64,000 nucleotides of DNA from positions 9,158 to 73,157 of the forward strand of contig MNCI01007622.1 of assembly GCA_015680685.1 (NCBI GenBank), in the 5' to 3' direction. A program made the translations under genes and the position numbers. Each line of letters starts with the position of its first letter. The first letter of the stretch is position 1. The stretch is from Gnetum montanum. Taxonomy: Eukaryota > Streptophyta > Gnetopsida > Gnetales > Gnetaceae. The notes under the pieces were generated by a model. It had not been told where the DNA came from and made no database searches. It saw nothing but the letters and a program-made list of their open reading frames with translations. Positions 55,389 to 64,000 of this stretch are shown here, in pieces.

Positions 55389-58300
55389 ATGAGGGCTTCC
55401 AATCCTCAATTCTCAGTTGGTCCACACAATCTTATGCCAAAAATACCTTTCTTTAGAACCAAAAATCCAACCAAGTCCTCACCATCACAAGCAGTTGAAC
55501 ATCTCAACACCTCTGTACCAAATAAGTTTTTTGGACCCCCTTCAAACCAAAAATTGAGGCCAATGCACATGGTTATGTTAACACATACCGTTACCGACTC
55601 GATTAAGGTAGGCCACCTTCCCAAGAAATTCTCTAATCTTGGAATCCCCCTAATTTATCTCCAAGTCACTAGGAATGAACCTCATAAGGCTCTTCTTGAC
55701 TCAGGCTCCAGAGTCAACTTAATTTCACAAGAATTGTATAAAACCTGGAACTTGCCTCCACTCAAGAAGAGCAATATTCACTTAGATCTGGCTGACCAAT
55801 CCATCACTATTCCTTTGGGATAGGTTGAGTACATTGTTACCATCGTGGGTGGTTGGTCATACCCAGCTGATTTCCTGGTGATCCAAATAAATAAGGAAAA
55901 AGGGGACTTCCCGATAATAATGGGAAGGGCATGGCTGAGTACAATAGATGCACGCCTAGGAATCCGCAATATTTTCCTAGAAATATCCAAGTAAAATACT
56001 TTTGGAAAGATTGAGAAGAAGAAAGTTCCATGCATCGCATATAGTGACATAGGGTGCCATTGCGTGCAGAAATCATGGGTGATGCAAAGTTTAACACTAC
56101 GTACATGCAATCGATGTGCACAAGACATTGACATACAAAAGTGCCTATATGCAGCAGCCACATGATAAGAAAACACACAGTGACTAATGTCTAATCAAGA
56201 GAACAACTCGATAACATGCATGGAACTAACTGAGGGGATAACTAGTGCTTACGTTGAAAGCATAAACGCACTTGAGCAAGTTTGTTGCCAATTTTCAGCC
56301 CTTAACTCTAAAAACATTAACTGGGGGAAGTCGGAGATTCCTAAGGAATTTAAACAAGAGCCCCTAGACTTAAAACCATTGCCCACCAGTCTAGAATACA
56401 TGACCCTTAAAAATGGAAAATCGATAATCATCAACGTAAAGCTTGCTCCCAAGCAAAAAGAGAGTTTGCTCAAGGTGATAAATAAATGGTCAATAGCCTT
56501 TGCCTGGTCATACCCTAAATTAACCGGAATAGATCCTAGGATGTACCAGCATTGGATTTACATGGACCCCTCCATGAAGCCTCGAAAACAACCGCAGAGG
56601 TGATTAAACCCAAAGTTAAAACAAATAGTAAAAGAAGAAATAGAACAACTTCTCAAGGCTGGGTTCATTTATCCCATTGCTAATAGCGAATGGGTTAGTC
56701 CTCTAGTAATTGTACCTAAAAAAGGAGGAAAATGGAGCGTATGCATAGATTTTAGGCTATTAAATATGGCAAAATTCAAGGATCACTTCCCATTGCCATT
56801 TGTTGACCAAGTCTTAGACACTATAGCGAGGCATCGCTACTACAGTTTTCTAGATGGTTATAGTGGGTACAACCAAATACGGATCGCACCAGAAGACCAA
56901 GCCAAAATAACATTCAACAACCCTTGGGGAATGTTTGCATATAAACAAATGCTATTTGGCTTGTGCAATGCCCCTACCACATTTCAACGATTAGTTCTAA
57001 GCATATTTCAACAACAAATAGGTAACGGAGTACAAGTCTTTATGGACGACTTCTCCACTTATGGGACAAGCTTTGATCAAGCCCTGGACTAGTTAGAGTA
57101 AGTGCTGAAACGATGCGTTGAAACCAACCTAAAGCTCAAATAGCAGAAAAGCCATTTGATGGTTCAAGAGGGCATCGCACTAGGGCATAAGATTTCACAA
57201 TCAAGAATAGAGGTAGACCTAAAAAAATTTAGGGTCATCCAAGAAATCACTCGACAACCAAAAATGGTCAAAGACATTCGGTAATTCCTTGGACACATTG
57301 GATACTACTAGAGATTTATTGAGAACTTCTCCAAGATTGCCAAACCGTTGGTAGAATTAACAAAAAAAGATGCACCATTCGAATGGACCAGGGAATGTGA
57401 ACGAGCATTCCAAACTCTAAAACAAAGGCTTGTGAAAACCCCTAATCTACAAGCCCTCAACTAGTCCAGGCCATTTCACATAATGACCGATGCATCTAAT
57501 TATGCCTTAGGAGCTGTACTAACATAGTTTGATGAACAAAAATTCCCTTATTACATCCACTGTGCGAGTAAGAGTATTGCCGGTGCACAACTCAACTACA
57601 CAACTACAGAAAAGGAATTAATGGTTGTAGTGTTTGCACTGGAAAAATTTAGGCACTATGTGTTAGGCTACAAAGTGTACATTCATACATATCATAGTGC
57701 AATTAGGTTCCTTATGAACAAGCCAATGGTTAGCCCTCGTATTATACGTTGTTTGGTAATCATTCAGGAGTTCGATCTAACGATAGTAGATCGAAAGAGC
57801 ACCAAGAACGTAGTTGTCGATCATTTATCTCGGTTGCACTGGGACAAAAAGAGGATGAATATGCCATATCTGATCATGTCCCTAATGAAACCCTCTTTGC
57901 CAGTGTAGTGAATAACCAACCCACAGGAACAAATTGGTATAGTAGCATTCTTACTTATCTCCTTTCCCAAAAAACACCACAGGAGTTGGACTTTAGGAAG
58001 AAGCCACAGTTTCTTCACAAAACCAAGTACTTCATGGAAATCAAGGGAAAACTCTATAAAGTCTATCCTAATGGCTTGGTTCGTTGGTGCATGCCCGATG
58101 AGGATCAATTAAGAGTTCTCTAGGTTGCTCATGAGGGTCCTTGTGGGGGCCACTATGCAGGGAGACGAACGGCCATTAAGATCCTGCTTGCAGGATACCA
58201 TTGGCCAATGCTATTTCAGGATGCCCATCAATTTCTCCAATCCTGTGAGCATTGTCAACGTGATGGTAGAATAACTACTAGAATGGAGGGTTTGCAACAA

Positions 58301-59236
58301 TGGATTCAACCTTTGGAACCCTTCAACATTTGGGGAATAGATTTTATGGGGTCCATTACACCAATGTCCAATGGGAAAGCCTATATCATTGTTGTTGTTG
58401 ACTATTTAACCAAGTGGGATGAAGCAGCTGCCTCATCTACGGCTGCACAATTTGTACAACAACGAATCATAAATAGGTTTGGTGTGCAGTGTGCACTCAT
58501 CTCTGATAATGGAACACATTTTACCGGTGCAACCTTTCACAAGTTGATGCAATGCTTAGGGTTTAAACATAAATTAACCACACCTTATCATCCCCAAGCT
58601 AATGGCCAAGCTGAGGTTACTAATTAGGAGATTACAAGAATATTAACAAGAACAATTAGCAAATTTAGGCAATATTGGAGCACAAAACTAAACGATGCTC
58701 TCTGGGCGTACCGCTCCACTTGGAAACTCCCTACAGGCTACTCTTCCTATGAGTTAGTATACGGAAAACTTCCAAAGCTCCCAATACAAACTGAGCTCCG
58801 TACACTATCCATGGCATGTGACCTTCACCTTGACCTTGACCTAGCAAAAAAACAAAGATTAGCAACTCTAAATGTGCTAGACAAGAATAGATTGGTTTCT
58901 CTGTCATCAAATGAGTTGCATAAGGCACATAACAAGCAATGTCATGACCTAAGAATTCGAAGGGTTAAGTACCAACCAGGAGACAAGGTCCTTTACTGGA
59001 ATCCCACACATGTACCATAGCGTATGAAATTTCAAATATTGTGGGAAGGACCTTATATTATTCATACGAACTTTCCCTCAGGAGCCATGACAATATACAA
59101 GCCTGAAAGCCCAGATAAGAGGTTATTGGTTAATGTGCAACAAACAAAACCCTTCTGTGAACCAAGAACAACTAGTGCAAATTACACCTCTGATAATGGA
59201 CAACCTTGTTCACTATTTCAGATCTCTCCCTTTTAA
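55389..59236 (+). pseudogene. Element F pol: protease, RT, RNase H, integrase
   Basis: Protease: LLDSGSRVNLIS with catalytic Asp at 55698-55700. RT at about 56630-57250: VCIDFRLLNMAKF, FLDGYSGYNQIRIAPEDQA, FMDD at 57039-57050. RNase H at about 57300-57860: MTDASNYALGAVLT and TEKELMVVVFALEKF; one active-site block reads HTYHSAI (TAT at 57690), Asp to Tyr. Integrase: HEGPCGGHYAGRRT..CEHCQRDG zinc-binding part (58129-58266), then Asp in GIDFMG (58339-58341), Asp in ISDNGTHF (58505-58507) and Glu in NGQAEVTN (58613-58615), giving the normal D-D-35-E pattern. The C-terminus has YQPGDKVLYWNPTHVP and WEGPYIIH. Stops, nearly all TAG, are at Gln or Trp positions of the relatives. Confidence 0.92.
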
Positions 59237-61144
59237 TTTAGTCATGGGAGAGATGGCCACCTATGCTGATTCTTTAAGGCCCTTAGTTCTTTTAAGTTTT
59301 TTTAACACATTTTTGTTTTACACATTTTTTTCTTACAAATTTCTTTAACTTTCCTTGTTTTTGTTTTACAACATCGTTATACTTTTTCATTTCTTTGTGT
59401 GTGTGTGTTTTATCCATATTGTCAAGTTTGTCATTTAATAAGTGTTCTTCATGATGGTATGAACTATTTTCCTATTGATTGCTAATGTTTGGTTTTTACC
59501 TTTAAGTTATGATGTTGATACTAAGGTATGGTTCTTTTGATATGATAGGCAATGAGTCCACTTCATCCATTCATCCACAAATTTCTATGGTCTCTCTTGG
59601 CTAGGAACTATACAGTCCCTTTCTTCAAAATAATAAGAACTATAATGGACCGGTGACTGGTAGTTCTCAAACCAAGGAAGAACTCAAGGATTGAAAAGGG
59701 TGTGACTTCAAGGGAACTTGATGCATTTTTGTTGGCCATTCTCTTGGGTGCTTGGATGTTTTCTTCTTGAGTTTTCTTACCATTTCAACATTACTCAATT
59801 CTTAGGAAGCTGAGAAAATAAAAATAACAAAGTCTTTGCATGGTGTGGTTCTCACGCATAAACACATAAAACAAAAAAAAAGAAAAAAAATAGTGAGGAT
59901 TCAGAGCACACCCCTTAGATGAAATAATCATGTGGGCTACAACCACTGGTTATGGAACTAAAATGAACATGTTCCCTCTAACTAAGGCCCTTCTCACTTC
60001 CCATTCTCTCTTCTCCTTCGTTTCGTTGGAATGGTGGTGGCTCTTGGGGAAGGCATTCTTGTTATTCAAGTGGATGGATTGGCCGAATGCATTAATGCAA
60101 AGTCACTGGATGTGGTTTGTTTGAGGTCGAACTTGGAATGGGATCTACTAAGTCACATTAATCATGAGATACATAAAGGGCTATACACCACCTTGTTCTT
60201 GAGATTAAATTCCATCCTCTTCTTTCCATCATTCTTTCTTCATTGTTCACCTCATTGCCAATTGTATCATTAGTGTATATTTTGGTTCATGCATTATTTT
60301 CTTTTAGGTAAATTCTTTCAGTTAAGACTTTAACTCTTGTTCCAAATGACATTCCTAAAGCCTATGGACTCTTTGAATGTGGGTTTGTCAGGGCATTAAG
60401 GGCATGAGCCTGCTTTGGGGAGGATCCACTAGCATTCCTACTTGGTGAACCAGTTAAATTCTTTCCCTTAACATTTTTGCAATCCACTCTATTTTATTCA
60501 TTTCCATCTTGACATCCATTTCATCGACGTTACAGTTGTCTCTTTTTCTCCCTCTTCCTTGTTCCTTTCTTTTTCTCTTCCATTCTATCACTACTGGAGG
60601 TTCACTCTTAGTCATGGGGGTCCTGGTCCAATTTTTTCAATTTTCTCCTAACCCCTACACCTTCGCATATCTTCAGATCCATACCATCCATACCACAACT
60701 TAGCCAATGGACTACATACCGAAGTAAGGTATCAATCATATTATGATATGGAGGAACTGTGTTGTGTGTGCAGATGGTAATCATGCAACAACAGATTGGA
60801 TCTGGAGGGAACACTTGGAATGGATTGGTGCTGAAGCAGCTATGTAAGGAGCAAGATCAATGGCATGCTTACAGATGGACAACGAAAGGTGTGATTTTGG
60901 CATTGGCAGCAACAAACTTATTTTCTCTTCTCTCTTCTCTCTCAGCTGCCAATTAAGGCCTGATGTCAAATGTATAAGGTGTTCACTCTTGTTGTCATGA
61001 ACACTAGTTTTGTCATGTCTTGTAATGATGATCCATTCACATGTCATCCCATTCACCATTAGTTCCATTCAAGTCAATAATCCCATACCTTCCCAATATT
61101 TTGTAAGGAACTTGAGGACAAGTTTCCATTTAGTCATGGGGGTA
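59237..61144 (+). other. Element F conserved 3' tail and PPT
   Basis: In order: T-rich start, GGGTGTGACTTCAAGGGAAC (59698), conserved block GGCATGAGCCTGCTTTGGGG (60401-60420), PPT-like AGTCATGGGGGTCC (60610-60622), splice-acceptor-like TGTGTTGTGTGTGCAG (60758-60773), small frame from 60774, hairpin (60979-61004), PPT CATGGGGGTA (61135-61144). No known protein domain. Confidence 0.78.
60774..60956 (+). pseudogene. Small conserved frame in element F tail
   Basis: It directly follows TGTGTTGTGTGTGCAG, a consensus-like 3' splice site. The ATG frame gives MVIMQQQIGSGG. A shifted frame gives DWIWREHLEWIGAEAA..GA and then CDFGIGSN, which is the part that matches A and C (WRKHLGWNG, DIGSN). A small indel after the ATG probably changed frame. 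Unknown product. Confidence 0.35.
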
Positions 61145-61960
61145 TGATGGGATGTAATATCAGATGGATACGCGATATCGTGTTGTCCCCCGTAATATCG
61201 CGTATACGATATCGCGGTGCGCCACCAAGTCTATAAATAAGAGGCAGCTCTCCATTGTTTTGAATTTTAGGCCTAAACCATAGCAAAACTGTGGCAGTTT
61301 TTCCCCTCCAGAGATAGAATAATTTCCATGTGCCTGCAATAGGAGCTCCAAAGTGAACGGATCTTTATTCGAGCAAATATTGTACCTAAACACAAGTTTG
61401 TGTACGGAAATAAAGACGAACTTCTTGGATAAACCTTGCAGTGCATGGACTAGGCTAATTAGGGCTTTATTTATTTTTATTTATTATTTATATTTTAAAT
61501 GATTTATTAGTTAATTAAATCTCTCTCAACCCTTCTCCTGTAGTTAAGTGCATTCAGTATGACCGCTTCAAGCACGTGCAGTACGCTTGGTAATCCTAGT
61601 AATGAATAGCATTTGGTAACCAAGGTTGCATTGGTTTAGGGTGTGAATGGTAAGTGGGAATAGATGCTGATGCTAGGTTATTTAAGGCTTAGTTAGTTAG
61701 TTAAAGTTACTCAATTAGTCTCTTCACCCTTCACCTCATTAGCATAGGAGATAAAACATAAAAGAAATAAAAATCACATACCTCAGACTTACTTAACCAT
61801 ACAACCATGACAAATACAAGTACATCTGGGAAGTCAACAAATGATTAACCTTAAGTGTTCCATGAGGCGTGTAGGCACTTAGTTTGTAGAGTTCAACCGG
61901 ATCGCGCATGTAACACTTGTGTTCGTATGGTTGAGTGTAGAGGTACCTCGCCACTCATCA
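61145..61960 (+). repeat. 3' LTR of element F
   Basis: 816 bp, TGATGGGATGTAATATCAG to CTCATCA. TATA box at 61232-61239. Very similar to the 5' LTR apart from missing palindrome units. Confidence 0.93.
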
Positions 61961-61965
61961 CTGAT

Positions 61966-63210
61966 GAAATTTGAAAGGAATTTTTTTGTGAAAATTCTAT
62001 GTTATTTACCTTGTTCCTCAAGTTTTTTTAGTTATTGAAATCTAGTTTGCAAAGATCAAGGATAGAATGTTGTCCATTCATATTATTTGTCAAACTCATT
62101 TTTGTTGGTAGAATTTTTTAATTCGACAATAACTTTTAAGGTCCTTGATATTGACATTTTTAATAATCATCATGCTTTATTAATTATTCAAAAATGAACT
62201 CCATCTTTTATTCCAACATCTCTTGAATTTCGAAGAATTTTTGTTTTGTTGAATTATAGAATCTTTCATTGATTTTTGAAAAAGTTGAAAGTGATATTAT
62301 CTCTCGAATTAGGCTAATCAAGCATTTTAAAAATTTAGCTACAATTAGTGGTTTTTGTAGAATTTGATACATGATTGAGGTAGATCCTGATCCACTTAAG
62401 CAAAAAATTCTTCTGCATGCTAGTGGAATTGATTATGTGTAGAAGGTTGTTTATTACAATCTTCCAAAGTCATGTCACTATTGTCATTGAGAGGGTCATA
62501 TGTTGGGACTCATGTTCTTTTATGTTGCTAGAAAAGGTCATGCAAGTGTGTCAATACCAAGCTACCATAAACACTACTAACATTTTTTTTACAAATATTG
62601 TAGAACCTGCTAAGGTTTTTCTACAGATACTATAGATCCTACAATGATTTTTTTGGTTAATGTTTCAATAGTTAGTCCATCATTTTCTTTTACTACTGTT
62701 CAATAAAACGTACATATGAGGAAGGTTGCAATTAAATCAATTTCAAGGAATTCTTTAATGGCTAAATAGTAATAAATATTTGGTCTTAAGATCTCATAGA
62801 AACTTATTGTTGATTTAGATAGTTTTCAAATGGTTCTTCATAATAAAAAACATTGAAGAAGTCTGTCTATTGACAATTACATGCCAAAACTTTAGAATGG
62901 ACATGTTCAAGATATTTTAACTATTCATTTGCAGCTTTTGCTCAAAATATGGAGATAATAGTTTTGATAATGTTGATTCTATTAAGAGGACTAGGGCCAC
63001 CACCCCATCCACCCAATGTTAATCTTTTCATGGAATGTTTGATTTCCTACCCTAAAGGGGAGGTTTTTTAGGATTGGTTATAAGGATGAAAACTTGAAAA
63101 AACATTTCTTAAATTGTTAAGCTTTTCCTTCTTGTTGAATTGAAGTTTTTCCTCTTTGTAGTACTCTACTTTTATACCTTAAATTTTTATATTTAATATA
63201 TATATATATA
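61966..63210 (+). pseudogene. Decayed DUF4283/zinc-knuckle-like ORF and 3' tail
   Basis: A broken frame near 62280-62520 reads SDIISRIRLIKHF, YMIEVDPDPLKQKI, then VVYYNLPKSCHYCH.EGHMLG. That order (basic helix, valine-rich strand, YxNLPxxCxxCxxxGH) fits the second half of DUF4283 plus CCHC proteins, as in plant LINE ORF1 or captured relatives. The rest up to 63050 has only short frames. The end (63060-63215) resembles 45480-45605, with GTAGTACTC and a (TA)n run. I take it as an old LINE-like element, split from its left part by element F. Confidence 0.5.
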
Positions 63211-63406
63211 GGGTTTAACACCCTATAGCTAACATGGTATACTTTAAAAGTATTATAAAGTAACCTCTTGCTTGATGATTTATTTCTTTGAAACAAATTT
63301 TGGTATTAAGTTACAACTCTCTATCTTAAATCCTTTTGCTACTTTTGGTCAAGAGACCAACTACCAATCATAGATCGGTAATGATAAAAATTATTTTTTT
63401 CATAAC
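63211..63406 (+). repeat. Copy of the 50.2-51.8 kb repeat and flank
   Basis: CCCTATAGCTAACATGGTAT, ACTTTAAAAGTATTATAAAG and TAACCTCTTGCTTGATGA match the units at 50340-50600 in the same order. The remaining 100 bases show nothing I recognise. Confidence 0.5.
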
Positions 63407-63545
63407 TAATGAACCATGATATCGGGTACGCGATATCGGAGCCTACCATGCGATGTCGAATACTCGATATCAGGTCTTGCCTCCTTGCCTATAAATAAGA
63501 GGCAGGTGCACTTAGTTTTGTAGTTTGGCCGAGAGGCCAACTCAT
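63407..63545 (+). repeat. U3 part of another gypsy LTR (element G)
   Basis: TAATGAACCATGATATCGGG starts like LTR C (TGATGGACCRCGATATC) with the first bases mutated. Three GATATC/CGATGTCG units follow, then TATAAATAAGAGGCAG (63492). After GTAGTTTGG the LTR sequence stops and a tandem array begins, so R-U5 is absent. Confidence 0.75.
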
Positions 63546-64000
63546 CTCATATGATAGGGGGGAAGAGGGGAGTGGATTTTTCGCCCTCCATGTTCTCATA
63601 GGATAGGGGGGAGGGGGAGTGGATTTGTCACCCTCCATGTAATGCACCATGTGTAGGGGAGCCAAAGAGTCACTGCAGGGGAGCCAAATCTAAAAAGTCA
63701 AAAAGCCAAAGATTCACTGTAAGGGAGCTAAATCTCTATTCGATTGATGTCCCTCGACCCTTGGGCTCCCCATTCATCTCTTCGTATTTCCTCATGTGCA
63801 TGTACCACATGCAAGGGAGCCAAAGAGTCACTACAGGCGAGCTGAATCTCTATTCAATTAATGCCCTTAACCCCTGGGCTTCCCATTCATCTTTTCATAT
63901 TGTCTCATGTGCATGCACCATGTGTAAGGAAGCCAAAGATTCATTGCAAGGGAGCTGAATCTTTATTCGATTGTAGGGGAGACAGAGTCACTACAGGAGA
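63546..64000 (+). repeat. Tandem array running off the window
   Basis: GGAGCCAAAGAGTCACTGCAGG-like sub-repeats alternate with CCCATTCATCTYTTCRTATT and CTCATGTGCATGYACCA. The larger unit is about 112 bp (63769 and 63881 begin alike). Units closer to 63546 are shorter and more irregular, with GGGGGGAGGGGGAG stretches. No coding evidence. Confidence 0.78.

Larger units (their letters stand above)
52016..61960 (+). mobile_element. Gypsy element F, full length, best preserved
   Basis: 9.95 kb, flanked by CTCAT (52011-52015) and CTGAT (61961-61965), a 4/5 target duplication. The order is 5' LTR, PBS, gag, pol, conserved tail, PPT, 3' LTR; no ORF3. Frames are longer than in C and E. All three integrase catalytic residues and RT FMDD are kept. 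It is still inactive: the gag start codon position reads ATA, RNase H has HTYHSAI where others have HTDHSAI, and about ten stops, mostly TAG, interrupt pol. Confidence 0.92.

Noticed and set aside
55406-56178. Minus-strand frames opposite F protease (72-132 codons)
   Set aside because: Shadows of pol; the same antisense frames appear opposite protease in C and E (7341-7568, 24162-24413) because the sense sequence is conserved.

Overview
This window is plant nuclear DNA made almost entirely of nested, decayed retrotransposons. I found no intact host gene. The length of the elements (10-13 kb), the depth of nesting, the AT-rich bases and one buried leucine-rich-repeat receptor kinase fragment suggest a seed plant with a very large genome. 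A gymnosperm is plausible, but the sequence alone does not prove it.

Layout, left to right. (1) 1-1717: 3' end and 3' LTR of Ty3/gypsy element A (+), whose left part lies outside the window. (2) 1718-36556: a minus-strand Ty1/copia element, cut apart by later insertions (integrase at 1718-2625, gag/protease at 34924-36197, LTR about 36233-36556). (3) 2640-34923: minus-strand gypsy element B inside the copia. B has gag and a third ORF but no pol. (4) Element C (3501-14258, +, perfect TSD CTTTT) lies inside B's third ORF and itself carries a minus-strand solo LTR, D (11373-12185). (5) Element E (20343-33634, +, perfect TSD CATGG) lies inside B's gag. (6) 36594-36898: LRR receptor kinase N-terminal fragment, cut by the LTR of a minus-strand Tekay-like chromovirus (36899-40140). 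That element abuts a plus-strand chromovirus (about 40140-45609). (7) 45610-52015: tRNA-like SINEs, a short copia-like LTR-gag-LTR remnant, a solo LTR, degenerate tandem repeats and a G-rich tract. (8) 52016-61960: element F, the best preserved (+, TSD CTCAT/CTGAT). (9) 61961-64000: a decayed DUF4283/zinc-knuckle-like region, a piece of another LTR of the A-F type and a tandem array running off the window.

A-F are one superfamily: Athila/Tat-like Ty3/gypsy elements with a tRNA-Asp primer site, LTRs of about 0.75-1 kb starting TGATG and ending CTCATCA, a purine tract CGTGGGGGTA before the 3' LTR, and a gag with a short CX2CX3HX3C knuckle. C and F carry gag-pol and then a conserved non-coding tail. 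B and E instead carry ORF3 (a globular domain followed by a coiled coil) in the env position. ORF3 is preceded by an internal TATA-containing block that copies the U3 of that same element's LTR.

The most unusual points are this U3-like internal promoter, the fast-changing palindrome arrays at the U3 tip, a second PPT-like motif, a covarying 3' hairpin, and the depth of nesting confirmed by target-site duplications. All reading frames carry stops or frameshifts, so no element here looks autonomous today.
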